This document shows positions 44,401-57,448 of a stretch of 64,000 nucleotides of DNA, piece after piece. The stretch comes from Phoma sp. XZ068 (Eukaryota > Ascomycota > Dothideomycetes > Pleosporales > Didymellaceae): the NCBI GenBank assembly GCA_004835665.1, contig RBKR01000011.1, forward strand, positions 124,001 through 188,000. The letters are read 5' to 3'. The number at the start of each line of letters is the position of its first letter. Within the stretch, counting starts at the first letter, position 1. Under the pieces are notes generated by a model, which saw only the letters and a list, made by a program, of their open reading frames with translations, ran no database searches and was not told the DNA's origin. The translations under genes and the position numbers were made by a program.

Positions 44401-47400
44401 GATGGAGTGCAAAAGTCTCTGACTCTGCCTACAACCAGATGGCAGGAGATGTTGAGGTTGTGGGTCGCTGACGCGTCCATAACCTGTATGGGTATCATGC
44501 CTACAAGACTGGCAAAAGGCGATGCAGGGAAGATGCATCTATGATAGATATCCATCAAGAACATGACTTCGGTACCAAACAGTGCCTTGTGCCAGTCTCC
44601 TTAGTCCTTGCTTGGAGGATATCGACACTCGATCCATCATCCTCGGTGTCGGCTCAGTGCACACACCGATTTTCTGCCATTTTACACTCTTACGACTTGT
44701 AGGTTGATCATCCCCTTGCTAAGCTTGTAGATCTTCGTTGTTCTGTGGCGCGATCAAACGGATAGCTCTCTAGCCTTCAGCCCAATCCAAGGCGACTCCT
44801 TCGTAAGCAGCACATCGCTGGAATCCGGTGATCGTCCCGCGCCTGGTAGGTGTAGCCCATACCTTTACAGTATGATCTCAATCTTGCAGTCAGCTGTGAG
44901 CCATTGAGGTTTACACGCATCTTGAGAATGGGCCTCACTGTGAGGCGACGGCGTCAAGAGTCTGTCGATGAGCGACTACTGGAGCCTTTGAGAATGCATT
45001 TATAATGCTGGACCGAGTACTTGGACACAAATATCTTTATTGTGGAGGAAATAGAAACTCCGATGCGCTCGGCGAAGCGAACTCGTTCTCGGAGGGTCGG
45101 CATCTGTGCGTTTGTAATCCACCCCACTGCTATGCGCGTGTTTGCTTCGTGTATACAGCCCATAGTCTGACTGTTGATTAAGTGGGGTTGTACGGCTTAT
45201 ACGTGTTTCGATAGTGCTCCTTTGTTGATCATACAATACGGTAGTCTACACACAGATTTACGTCCAGAAATAGCGCTCGAATACGAATGAGCTCGGCACG
45301 GCGTGCCATTTCACCTGCAACCCCACGTGGTGGCCACAGTGCTACCCCAGATTTTCCAGGAATCCTAAGTGCGAATTGCCGAGATGGCAAATTTTCAAGT
45401 TCAGCCGCACTTGAAGTGTGGCTGCAGGGCATCATCCGAAGCTGAGCGGACGGTCGGAACAACTCCGTCCTGTCAGCTTACGACCGCATGGTCCAAGGTT
45501 AAGTGTAAAACTCAAATATGAAAACTTGGACGAAACTCGGAGAGATTGTTGCTTTGGTGCGGCTCACATTGGTGTCAGCGCTGTGTAATGCATGAGTAAG
45601 GTATACAGATGCTTGTTGGATTACGAATAATAGCGCCGCGAAAGTTCGTACGGGGCATGGGAACGTGGGTTTTCGGCGCTACTGCTACTTGTGCCGCCGA
45701 CCCAGTCCCCGAGAGCATGTTGGGCACAACCCGTAGCGAGATGCATGAACGGCCACGATACGAGGTCACTAATCTTTTGTTTCAATCATAGTCTGATCTC
45801 ATAATCTCCAGCCGTTGAGGGTAATCGGTTGTATGTATTGTCATCTATCCAAAGCGTGGCTTGACGCATTCTGCTTGTAATCAGAGTTGCGGAAGAACGC
45901 TCGCTAACCACGCCCAAACTCGGAAACATCATGACGAACCAGACGGGACGTTGGCCGGTGATAAACCCCCCGCGGGGATAGTGTCGTCAAATCTTGGTCG
46001 ACGTTACAATAGTTCAGCCCTATGGAGTGTTTGAGTGGGTAACTTCGGTCTTGGTATTCCCCTGCAGATGCGACTTGAGCAAAACTGCAAGGAAGAGCAG
46101 CGTCTGCATAACACTCGTCTGTGTTGTTGAACAACTACATATGCAAGGTTCTGTTCAATTCACGGTGTATGTATTAATATGTACAAGTTCTATAATATCG
46201 GCGCTTTCGTAGATGATGAACTCGAAAAGTGATGCTTCCGTGCCTCAGGCGTCATGATCGGCAATCGTGTTACCCCCGGCGGTCAAGGACCGGCAGAAAT
46301 TTCGTCACAATCACGCCGACGCAGGGTCTCGCGATCCCGCAATTGCGGATTTGTATATTGCGCTACGTCGATGCCAGCATAGTGCCCGCTGAAGAGTCCA
46401 CTCAGTGTGGGCGGGCGGGCACCATTCCGTAACCCGCCGACGATCATGCCTGCATGAAGCCTGTTCTGAGCAGTGATGCGCACTTGTCGATGTCCAGCAA
46501 GATAGGCAACGATATGCAATCGCAGGATTCTGTTTCGCAAAAATAGATCGTGAAGCAGGAGTTGGTGCAGAGTTCGCGACCGTTGGATGTGAGTGATCCG
46601 GATATGTTGACATCATCGGCCGTAAGCGACGCTTGGCTTTTTGATGCAACAAAGCAAGTGCGAGGAACATCTTTGTCCGTTTTCTTAATTTTCATCGGTG
46701 TTAAGTTTCCGGACAGCAACGAGCAACAAGCGGTACCACCGGTATGCGGCTTGGTAATGTGGCTAGTAACTTCTACTGTGTCGCCGTCCACGAGTGAGAG
46801 AAGACGCTGGCGTGCGGCTAGACCCTTCGGGGCTCTCGGGGAAGGCGCGCCTGCGTGGCTGTGCAGCCCTACGTGGACCCTGAAGCGCTCTAAGCCAATC
46901 GAATGCTGCTTGGGCCTTCCACAATGGGCATCTGGATTCTACACTGTGCTGATCATGGAGATGCTTGCGGTACGTTACAGCTGGCAGACTTTGGGTTGAA
47001 CAGCGGAAAGTCTCAGCCAGTGGATTTTCATGTACTATAGCAAGGACTGGTCGTTGTAAGCGCACGTGACTGTGCGAATGAACTGCAGGGCAGCCTTCAT
47101 TGCTTTGCTAGTCTGCAAGTCATTATAGACGGAAGCGTGTAGTCAGTAGTCTTTATGCATTGTCTTGCAACCAAGCTTGGTGTTATCCCATCTAGCCGGT
47201 ACTCGAGATACCTTGTTTGCCAATCGATATGTTCTTTAATGTGCCTCCCTTACTATGCCTCAATCCATGCGGTTGAACTGTCAAAGACCACCCGCATTCA
47301 ACCGCGTATGGCCGCGTGCGGACTTGCGCGTCCTAGGTCGACAAGAAGCTGAAAAATAAGAGTCACCAATGGCACATGACCTGGAATTACAATGGAGCCG

Positions 47401-48255
47401 TGGAATGCCCACGAGCCACAGGCATGTGACCAAGTGTTCGGCGAGAGCTGTGGCTGTGATCCTGACTCCTATGCCAGTGGTGCTATCGACTGTCTCAATT
47501 CTGAATAGTGCTACATGCATAAGTATGGCAGCCAGTAAATGCGTTATTCGATATACACTGCCGCCAAACGGGGTCCGGACATTAGGCGAAAGCCTCGTAG
47601 TGCAGGTGTTTCGTAGGCGCAATACGACCGTATAGTTGCATCCGAGCGTGTCGCATATCTCCGTAAGGAGAAACTTGCCGAGTATCTTGCGCCAGAGGAC
47701 AGGGTTGCTTCTGCGACGTAAACACGTTGCGACTGCAGGGCTGGTGGGCTCCAATACGGCTAACTACTGTTGGCTGGTATTCTTAGACAAATCGTTTACT
47801 GGCATCTCGGATAGGACCCGAGCAGGGTTCTTTGGAAATTTTCAGCACTGCCACTTTTTTCGGGTGTACAGGGTTTTGGGCTTGGGTGACTGCAGATCGT
47901 TCCGTTAGCGTGCCTTCTAGAAACGCCATGCATACACGGCAATCGCACCCCTGTCATTCCCTTTCCCTATGACGTTGTTCAAAAGCACAGTAAAATCCGC
48001 ACCAACTCAGCACTCCTAAGCCGTCTAAAAACTTTCAGCAATTTACAATCCATTACAACTCGGAAGCACAAAGAATTAAAGCCGTTAGTCCGAGCACTGC
48101 TGACCCTTTTCAACTCAACATTCCACCGCCTTCCACAGATCACCTCATCAAAGAGACTCTCTTTCGGCGAGCCTTTCCGAGTCACCGACCAGTCGAGTCA
48201 CTAGTATAAAGCGACTTGCCACCCGGCTTGGTCCCTTACTTTCCCTTTCGACATT
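38463..48255. other. 9.8-kb gene-poor region
   Basis: No recognisable gene. The DNA becomes visibly AT-richer than the genes around it from about 39500, with only short, mutually overlapping frames (mostly under 120 codons) and no family motifs. I looked for reverse transcriptase, transposase and helicase motifs and found none convincing. A minus-strand Cys-rich frame ends at 46444 (see findings). A 157-codon minus-strand frame at 47281-47754 starts at a TTG and is probably chance. The stretch could be decayed repeats, a heterochromatic island or simply long intergenic DNA. Confidence 0.4.
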
Positions 48256-50394
48256 ATGTTAGCGCAACCCACAAGACGTCAGCATCCTGTACCACAGCAC
48301 TATACTCCGACCCTTCCGTCTCCACCATCCTCACAGTATCTTACCTACCAACAACTCCCACAACAACACTTCGCCACACAACAACAGCTGTTTGACCAGA
48401 AGCTGCTCCACGACTATCTTGAGTCCCAGCAGTCGTACAGCACACCCATCAACGCGCCCGACTCGTTCATGACGAGCGCATACAGCGACTTTGCGAATCC
48501 GGCGATCCGTGTCCAGCAGTCAACTCCTACACCGCAGTCTCTTTCGAACGGTTACCAACCATCCATGCTTTCGAACAGCTGGAACACGTATGGTAATGTA
48601 CAAGGCCAGTCATTGCAGACACCTGTACAGAACCAGAGCAGGGGACACCAGCGCGCGTCCTCGTCCTCATCAGTAGGATCCAGTGTTTCGCAGTACCAGT
48701 CTGCACCTTCAGCCAGCTATCAGTATGTCGCTCACCCCGAGACCGCGCGTCTTGCATTTTTCTCGGGCACTCTTGCTGACATATCACTCAGGGCATTCTC
48801 GAACCATCTGCCTACGCCCACGGCCACACCGACTCAAGAGTCGTTCATGAGCCAAAGCACCTTCAACAACTACGCACAGCAAGCCAACATGGATCAGACC
48901 ATGACTGCACATATGTCGATGAAGCAAGCATTGATGGACCAGGGCGATGATGTGCCAGACTTTGCGCACTCTGCCAGGCAGTCAGTGTCGAGCTACGACT
49001 CACCCGCAACACCGCACACGACGCTGGACGACTCTGATGTCAAGATGCCCACAAATAGTGAGACACTCCACAAGGTCGACTCCTGGCTTTTCAACGAGTT
49101 TTGTACTTACGATACATCAGACACACGACAGCAGCCTATTGTACCAAAGTTCGAGAGGACATATACGGACATTGCTGCCGACAACTTCTACGATCCCAGC
49201 GCTGTCGCTGCACCATCAGTACAACAATCGAAGCCAGTACAGCCATCGTTGTTGTCGCCATACCGCAGTAACACCACTGAGAACGTGCAGCGTGCGCTGC
49301 AGGCAGCGCAATACGCACGATCACACTCGCCAAGCAGCACTGTATCGCGTGGTGACTCTCCCTTCCGCAAGGGCTCACCCTACCATCAGCCCACCCACAG
49401 CTTCAACTCACCCATGCTCGGTACAGCTGCTGCGACACGCGAGCAGAACCGCCAAGCAGATGCTGCCTACGCAATGAAGACACAGATGCAATCTGAGGAT
49501 TCGGTGGTAAAGACTATCTCACCAAAGGATGCCCTACTGGATTATCGAGAGGACGAGGACTCGAAGCTGCCATTGTTTCCGAACAGTGGCGCAAACGAGT
49601 ACGACAACCAGTACAACGGTGGCGACCAATACAGGACCGCCACCCAATCCAGCTTCGACACAGCGGCGGCACAGTCTTACCGACGTGACAGTTGGGCAAC
49701 ACCACAGTTTTCACCAAATTTTTCGACATCAACTGCACCGTCACTGCCAACAACATCAGGCTTCAACTTTGTTACCCCTGCGATACAAAGCAACATCGCC
49801 AGCATGCCTATGGGAGCTACATCACAATACCGATCTACTCCCACAACTTCGGCAGTGGATCAGACACCCGAGTTTCCTACCCACCCTCATCTGACCTCGA
49901 TGGATTCCAGCGCTAGCGAGGCTGATCCACCAAACGGTAGCCAGTCGAGCGTGGAGCAATTCTTGCGCAAGCCAGCATCATCCGCCGCGGACTCCGGGAC
50001 GTACTCCTGCACATACCACGGTTGCTCTCAGCGATTCGAAACTCCGCAAAAGCTCCAGAAGCATAAACGTGAGGGTCATAGGAATGCAAATCTCGGGCCC
50101 AGTATGACATCAGCGGCTATTCTGGACCGCAACACACAAGCGGGGCCTCACAAATGTGAGCGCATCAACCCCACAACGGGCAAGCCTTGTAATACGATCT
50201 TCTCTCGACCGTATGATCTCACCCGTCACGAGGACACTATTCACAATGCACGCAAGCAGAAGGTTCGCTGCGCCTTGTGTGTTGAGGAAAAGACTTTCTC
50301 ACGCAACGATGCACTTACACGACACATGCGTGTCGTGCATCCTGAGGTGGACTTTCCTGGTAAACACCGCAGAGGACGTGGTGGTTCTGATTGA
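48256..50394 (+). CDS. RPN4: C2H2 zinc-finger transcription factor, RPN4-like
   Basis: The frame is open for 712 codons, but 48723-48791 has perfect intron signals (GTATGT, CTGAC branch, CACTCAG). Its removal joins SYQ to AFSNHLPTPTATP, giving 689 residues; at 69 nt it keeps frame either way. The N-terminal 550 residues are Gln/Ser/Thr/Pro-rich. Zinc fingers lie at the C-terminus: CTYHGCSQRFETPQKLQKH, the atypical long HKCERINPTTGKPCNTIFSR with YDLTRHEDTIH, and VRCALCVEEKTFSRNDALTR, followed by VVHPEVDFPGKHRR. This finger set is what I know as the ascomycete Rpn4 type, the activator of proteasome genes through PACE elements, itself a proteasome substrate. The gene stands alone inside a gene-poor block. 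Name is by family resemblance of the finger region only. Confidence 0.85.
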   Translation: MLAQPTRRQHPVPQHYTPTLPSPPSSQYLTYQQLPQQHFATQQQLFDQKLLHDYLESQQSYSTPINAPDSFMTSAYSDFANPAIRVQQSTPTPQSLSNGYQPSMLSNSWNTYGNVQGQSLQTPVQNQSRGHQRASSSSSVGSSVSQYQSAPSASYQYVAHPETARLAFFSGTLADISLRAFSNHLPTPTATPTQESFMSQSTFNNYAQQANMDQTMTAHMSMKQALMDQGDDVPDFAHSARQSVSSYDSPATPHTTLDDSDVKMPTNSETLHKVDSWLFNEFCTYDTSDTRQQPIVPKFERTYTDIAADNFYDPSAVAAPSVQQSKPVQPSLLSPYRSNTTENVQRALQAAQYARSHSPSSTVSRGDSPFRKGSPYHQPTHSFNSPMLGTAAATREQNRQADAAYAMKTQMQSEDSVVKTISPKDALLDYREDEDSKLPLFPNSGANEYDNQYNGGDQYRTATQSSFDTAAAQSYRRDSWATPQFSPNFSTSTAPSLPTTSGFNFVTPAIQSNIASMPMGATSQYRSTPTTSAVDQTPEFPTHPHLTSMDSSASEADPPNGSQSSVEQFLRKPASSAADSGTYSCTYHGCSQRFETPQKLQKHKREGHRNANLGPSMTSAAILDRNTQAGPHKCERINPTTGKPCNTIFSRPYDLTRHEDTIHNARKQKVRCALCVEEKTFSRNDALTRHMRVVHPEVDFPGKHRRGRGGSD

Positions 50395-53300
50395 ATCTTA
50401 CAGTCATCTTTGATGTGAGATCTGATCTTAACTGCTGCAGCAACTTTGTGGTTCACTCAGGAGACGAAGACTGTGAAGGTAGCACCTCCAGGAACATGAC
50501 TTGCGCAACGCGCAACAATAATCTGCTGCCCCGGTTGCAACAGTCACAGTAGCACTGGACTTGTCCACTTGCTTATTTCTACATTGCATCCCTTGCATCT
50601 CCGCTGCGTTGCACGAGATTGCGACGTTTTTTCCCTGGTCTGTTTTGCATAGCATCCCAAGTTTCGCTGGCCGGAGCAGATAGACACTTCGACACGGCGT
50701 TCACGATGTACAGTACAGTCCAAGTCCGTGTTAAATTGGGGTTTAGAGCACTTGTGTTAGGATAGCGTTCTACGAGCGGGCGCATAGTATGATGTTTACG
50801 AACTGTTTCTGGCATGCGAAAAAGCGATGATGATTACTAGAAGGTTTCACTGGCTGGATAGCCGTTTTTACTTGGATCCATGATATCCGTCTACTTTTTG
50901 TAATTATCGCTCTATTGGAGCAATTCAAATGTACAACATTTTGCAACTTCAAGTTTCTTCCATAACACCTGTGAACTGCGACCTAACTACCAAGCAATAC
51001 CCTGTAGCTGTCACATATTCTTGACGATAGTTGCATCGAATGCGTGCCTAACCCAACTCCCCCTAAAGCTCACCACATCGGAGTTGCCGATTTCACTCGC
51101 AGCTCCGCATGATCCAAAAGTCCAGAACGACAGCTGCCAGACTCGACATCCCAGCTGATGACTCCACACACACCAATACTACTCTCGAGCCTCAAACCTC
51201 AGATCTAGATCCCACACCCCTACACATCTGCAGCAGAAACACGTTCCTGTCAGCACCCTAAACGTGTGGACCGTATCGTGGTGCCAGCGTGCATGAGATC
51301 TGGGCCCCAGAAGCCCTTCCGTTCCCGCCCGCGTGCGCTAGCGGGGTAGTACATAGAGGCTGAGCAGCAAAACGTTGAGATCTAGACGTTATAAAAATGT
51401 ACCATTCTAGATTGCAAAGCAACCCTAGGTGCGACTCCCGAAAATAGCGAAAAGGATTGCAGAAGGATGGAGACAACTCGGGGAGCGCGAGGCGAGTATC
51501 ACGAAGTCCGTCCGAATCCGCCGTGCGCAGCACAGGATCGCAAGAGCTCGGTCGGCGGTGTTCGGCCGACAGCAGAAGTCCGTGCGAGGCAAGTTCCGAC
51601 CGGACTTTAAGCGGTCACACGGCCTAGCTGATATCGTTGCGTCATGTAGGGCTGAGTAGGATCTCAACGGTCGTGTGCTCGATCACGCCGAAGTGGTGCG
51701 TCTCCGCTCTCCAGGCGAATCTCACCAGACTTTTCGGCGGACGTAAATCTTGTTTCACTGCGACATGAAGAAATCAATATGGTTTACTCAAATTGCGCGA
51801 CTCGGATGTCATGGAACGGCCTTTCCGAGGACTTGGTGATGTGTGACGAGGACGACGTCAATGCGCCGCAAAGCAGGGCTCCAACGGAAAGCGTCTGCCC
51901 AGCTTACACCCCTCTTCCGTCACATCCCACGCTGCATAGTACCTGACTGGTGGATCCCTGCGAACTCTGCTAGGCTTGAAACGTGGCATGAACTACTTCT
52001 TTATCAAGTTCGTCATGGCCATCAAGAGTGGTTGTGCGTGACGCCCTGATTGAGCTTGCATGATGTCTCCGTTCTGACAGATACTCCGCGGCCACTTACG
52101 TTTGCAAGCGCAAAGGTGACAATATTGGTGACGCTTGTAGGACAAGTCGAGTTGCACACCTTGGGACAAGAAATCCCGTCGTGAACGACTGCCGATCATG
52201 ATGCTGATGCGTCACAGCATGTGCGTGATTGGCTGAGCCACACCGTGGGTCTCTTCTCCCGGTGCTTATGGTGCGGCAGTATGAAGATCATCTGTTAAAG
52301 AAGGTGAGGCATCGAGCTGCTGCTTGTGGTAGTAGTGTGCCGCTCCGTGTGTTCCGTGAGGTGAGGTGGAGATGGGCGGGTGGAGGGAGGTGGAGGATGC
52401 TTGCGACCCAATTGAAGATCTTGGAAATTCAAGGAAGCTCGTCCCGAAGTTCCATGTTGAGAAAATGGAGACTTCCTTTGGGACATGCGCTATCATAATG
52501 AGTCTTCAACTAACATAGTCGTAGTCCCGGGCATCTTAGCCACAAGTACCGGTAAGCGCACAACAAACTTTATACCAAGCTCTACCAAAGACACCCATGT
52601 ATGTTGTATTGGGACCGGTGCTTCCTTAGACACCTCGAAACGAAATACCTACACAGACAAGAGAATCGCAATAGGAGGGATTCACCTCTTGGCTAGCTCA
52701 GTACAATTGCAAAGACGCCTTCCGTTCCTTTGCAGGTGCCGAAATTTCTCATTATCCCAAAGTATTGCAAATATCTTGCATGTAGATCTACCTCGTAGCT
52801 AGACGACGATTCAAAACGTATCAGCATATCGCTCCTACTGAGGTACACCATATTAGACCGACCGTGTCAACCAAACGACCGCGCTTGCTGCCTTTCCGTC
52901 ACACCGAACGAAGGCCTACTAGTTCTCTACTTGCAAGTTCGTAAGGGTCTCTGGCCTTCACCAACCACCTCTGGCTGACTTTGCTAACCACGTTCATCAT
53001 ATAGTCTAGATCCTTGTTGACGTTATACTGCTATGCAAATTCGCAGTTGGCAATCAGCCAACTTATACAGGGAATAAGCATTTTGTAAACGAATCCTTCC
53101 TAGCGGAAGTTTTTCGAGTTTGGGTCTCATTACTGATAAGCCCGAACTTTAACAAGACCGAGAGACATACTAAGGGCGTCAATGGCATGAGTGGAAGGAA
53201 CATTGGTTTCTCAGAAATATCACTTTGAAGACTCACCGCGACATGAATACAAGAACATATGCTGAAAGAGAAGTGTCGTCCTGCCAGTATGTTCAGCTGA

Positions 53301-55305
53301 ACAAGTGTAGTCCTCATCAAGTCGAGGGAGAACACGTCATGATCAAGAGTTGAAAAACCAGCATGATCATGATTTCTCTGGCGAAGTACGAGAGCCCGTT
53401 TAATCTAAGTGGAGCCTTAGACACATTACCGAACGTCCACGAAAGTTTTGCAATCCATTCAGATCCGCTCAACATTCTGCTATGGTATTATTGGAAATCT
53501 CCACGCTTTGGCGATGGAGCGAGAATTGCTAACAGCCACAATTTAGCTTTACTTATAACAATGCCACTAAGATCTGTATTGATCCTTGATTCCCCGCTAT
53601 CGATCTAGGTCACGCATAGATTCACTTCAACCATCGAGGCCATCCAACTGCATCTGCGGTTCAACTTGAATGTGCTAGCCGCTATTGAGGTCCTAATTAG
53701 AGTGTGGTAGCACGAATAGTCAGGGTCATGACCGTATTTGGAGACTGTCCGGTCTTGTAGTTGAGTCGTCATGGAGAACATACCGCTATGGGAGTGCGAG
53801 AACAAAGGCAGAAACCTTACAGCTTTCAGATCCTATCATCGTTCACATAGTAAGCTAACCGCCTCAGTATTGCCCCATCGATTTGATACCATCACTTTCT
53901 GCACATGAGTTTGAGTTTTCTTAGTTTATTCCTCTAGTGAAAGTACGACGATAAATGGCCTACAGGATACAGCCAAAACTTCTCACAGTTTATCAGAAGC
54001 CAAGTGGAGACTGCACCTGGCTACTCGCGGTCCATGTTAGCCATGGGCAAGAATCAAAGCCAAACTTGTTGTTTTTCAACAACACCTAGACAATAAACCT
54101 AGACAATAAGGTGAACTTATTCACAATCGAGCATATTGTTTATTGATGACCATTAGTGTGGTGTCAGATAGCTTGCCAACTAGCAAGCACAGGCTGAGAT
54201 GATGTAGGAGGCCGTAAACCAACTGGCAGTGAACTTATGGAAATCAACAATGGTGTTGCTGTGTTTAGATACGATAAGCTATGGAATACTAAACATGAAA
54301 ATCACTACATGACCACACTCTTGAACGAGTCTACATTTAAGTGGAACTTGTGGTCATGTCTTATCATCCATTTCCATTCTTTCGATGTGCTTGCCTTTCT
54401 GCTCACAGTCATTCACGCTAGTGATGACATCCTTCCGTACTGGGCAAGGCCTGCACTCCGTTGTTGATACGTAGCTGGCAGCTACTCCTCACAAAGCTCT
54501 GACTTACCTAACTGGTCGCGCAGCCGACGGGACAACGCTAACTAGGTAGCTTCAACAACACAACAAATGAAGCTTACTGAATAGATGCCCAGAAGACCCT
54601 TTTGGCTGCTTTAACTTCCAGCTCGCTCCAACACCCAACGACAGTGCACAATAGCAGTGCCTGATGTGTATCCGGGCTCGGCAACAAAAATCACTGCTTT
54701 GACTGAAGCACGACCGGATTTATTGTGCGGGGATGGATGCGATGCTACCGTTGTGCTACCCAGACCCTGAAATGCATCAAGGTATGATATAGAGTACTGG
54801 TCTCGGGAAGGTCAACAGAATTCCCGCATCAGTCGTTGAAATCTTGCAGTAGCTACCTTGGCCTCCATCAAGCTGCAAATGTCCTTGTTTTAAGCTACGC
54901 CTTGGGTCCAGATCTTTCATATGTTGCGCCTCTGTCTATATTCAAAATTGGCCTCTCATGCCGGACGATGCAGTTTGGAGGCCATCTGCAACCCCAAGGC
55001 GATGACAACTGCATTGCAAACGAACTTCAGGGAAAGGTACCTTACTCTCAGAACTCTCAGCAACCTTCATTTGTAGTCATTGTTTTCAGAGGCAATAGAT
55101 CTTCAATTTGAAGCTATAAGTCTCTTTTACCTTACCCTATAGTCACTCCGAAACAAATCGCAAGAACTCTCTCACCTTGACCTAGAGTCTGGTGCTACTC
55201 TCACGCCGCACACCATGGTAGTAGTACAAGAGAGTCATCCTCAGCCACACTTTCTATCATTTCTTTCCACTGATAGCAACGATATCAACGACCACTCTGT
55301 ACACT
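50395..55305. other. 4.9-kb gene-poor region
   Basis: No recognisable gene. Short frames only, AT-leaning composition, and a small direct duplication of CTAGACAATAA at about 54086-54112. A minus-strand segment around 54690-54775 contains a tRNA-like A-box (TAGCACAACGG) but no complete cloverleaf (see findings). The last 150 bases are C/T-rich and serve as the leader of the DUF7918 gene. Confidence 0.4.
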
Positions 55306-56642
55306 ATGGCCATACACAAGGAGTACCCCGGACTGAAGGTCGAAGTGGTCGTTAATGTCCAGCCACTCATTGAATACGAGGATGAAAATGTCAAAGCAAA
55401 CCGCAAAACCATCACTAAGTATATCGAGGCCCAGGCTGGCGCTAAGTTCGGAATCGGGTTTGGTTTTGCCAACCTATTTGTTACCGACCGCGATGTCGCG
55501 ACGAATGTGTTGGTAGATGGCCAGCTAGTCAAGAAGGCCTGCTTTCCGAACCGTAGCCTCTATCAAAAACCTCACTTCATCGACACAGTCACGAAAATGG
55601 TGAAAGGTGAGGCACGTGTGCATCGCCTCTGTTTCGGCTCATTGTCGGTTGGTAAGTTCATAGCTGCAATCAACTGCAGTCCTACTCATTCACCGAGTTG
55701 AACATTTGGAGATGAAGCCGATGTGGATTCTCGATCTACACCAGATAAATTCGGAAGCGTTAAGTCGCTGGGAGAGATTAAGGTGGTTTTCGCGTTCGCC
55801 AAACTTATGCTTTCTTCCACCGGTGTGGTCAGATCGTTTCCGTTCACTTACACAAGCTCGATCTCGGAGAGAGAGTTGAAATGTAGCGCAAGATCTCTCC
55901 GGACAACATTGTGAGTTCAAGTATAATTCGCTGATGTGTGCAGCAATCGTTGACCATGGTTAGTCTGCCTGCCACAAGCAAGCCACCAATGTTGGATTCC
56001 TACACTGCACTGGAATCTGAAGTCTTTATGAGATTCAAGTTCAAGTATCGTTCGAGAGGTAGGCCACATGTCATGTTCAGACATTGGACAAACTCTAAGA
56101 TTGAAAACCGGACAGAAGATCTCCAAGCGCTTGGCATCATACCTCGAACTCCGACGCCAGCCCCAGGTATCCAAGAGGACCTCTTCGCATCACCATCGAC
56201 ACAGCCGGAATCAGTCATCAAAACTGAGCTCGAACAGCAGCTCACTGCCCCGCTTCGACAATCGAGCACACTTACTAGGACACCAGTTCTACGTGAACAC
56301 AGCTTGGTCACATTCCCTCGAAATGAAGCAGGAGGTCTTACAGAGGAGGATCTGATCGCCCTCATCAGCCACTATCGAGGTAACGACAAAGGTCTGGCAG
56401 GCCAAGGCCGAGTGCGACTCCAGGTTCTGCTCAAGCACTATGAAGTAGGAGTTGTGTTCTTGCAGAGCGAACCGGTGCTGACAGACTTGCAGAACAAGGG
56501 CAACAAGAGCAAGATTGTCCAACTCGACTCTGTTTCTGAAGGTAGCAATGGTACGCGCATCAAGCGTGAGCGTGACGATGGTGTGGCCGTGACTAGAGTG
56601 CCGAAGCGCAGCAGACAGGAGGTCATTGTTCTCGACGACTAG
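55306..56642 (+). CDS. DUF7918-type fungal protein
   Basis: Four exons (55306-55651, 55712-55910, 55964-56058, 56116-56642) give 388 residues. The family pattern is visible: an N-terminal beta-rich part (LKVEVVVNVQPLIEYED, YIEAQAGAKFGIGF, VLVDGQLVKKACF), a middle part with LGEIKVVFAFAKL, then MRFKFKYRSR joined to DLQALGIIPRTPTP. The C-terminus has a helical EEDLIALISHYRG and a basic nuclear-type stretch (IKRERDD, VPKRSRQE). Function of the family is unknown; these genes are often expanded in Pezizomycotina and Basidiomycota. Intron 2 must use the AG at 55962-55963 rather than the earlier CAG at about 55942, which would lead straight to a stop. Intron 3 is 57 nt and stays open if retained. Confidence 0.8.
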
Positions 56643-57448
56643 ATGTAGTAGTCGAATTGCACGAGAAGACGTCACACACTCGAGTACTGAAGTACATATC
56701 AGACATGAACTCGGTCTGTAATATGACATGGAGATAACAGCTCGGCATGATCCTTCCAACATCCTCATATGAACTGAACAGGATCAGATATCAAAGATTG
56801 ATGACGGAGGTTCAAATGCGTCACTGAGCACCATAGCATAGCACAAAAAACAATAGTACATGTACTACCAATGAAAAATGTGCAAACAATGCAAGTGCTG
56901 TGACTTGATGCTGAACACGAAGCAAGATAAAGGGATGTGACCTCTGCTGATTCCCAATCTCTCATGATACTCAGAATGAGTTTATCCAGATCGGGCGCCC
57001 AGCCATGGGCCTGGTCTCCTCTACGCGCAGCGCGAAAACAGCCCTCGCCATGGGAGACGATAGGGCTGCCGTTAAGTAGTGTTTGTTGTGCTGGCGGTGT
57101 AGAGAAGAGGAAGCAGAGGCTTGGAAAATTTGGGTTTTGGACGTCGTCGGTGGGGCTAGGCCGCATGGGGCAAGGCGCGTGGAATGCTGGACCGCAGTTG
57201 CCAATCTGGCCGCTTGAGCCCACCAGCGACATCAAGAGCTCCGGGACAGTACACCTTGCAGTCCAGCGGTATTGTTGCAGCCTGTTCCTGCTGCGGCCAC
57301 GCTGTTAATTGCTCGACTATTGTCAAAACCGCCCAGTTTCCCGCTTGCGCATCTTCAACCCCTCGCTCTCGAATTGTGGGCGCCCTCGTTCCCCTCCACG
57401 AGACATTGCCCAAACACCACCGCCGCCCCCGCGTAAACACCACCCACC
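56643..57448. other. Intergenic region upstream of SEC23
   Basis: 806 bp with no supported gene. The minus-strand frames here are short and overlap the SEC23 promoter. The final 100 bases are strongly C-rich up to CACCCACCATGG, a good start context for SEC23. Confidence 0.5.

Noticed and set aside
47281..47754. 157-codon minus-strand frame with hydrophobic stretch
   Set aside because: Begins at TTG, no recognisable motif and no splice signals; probably chance.
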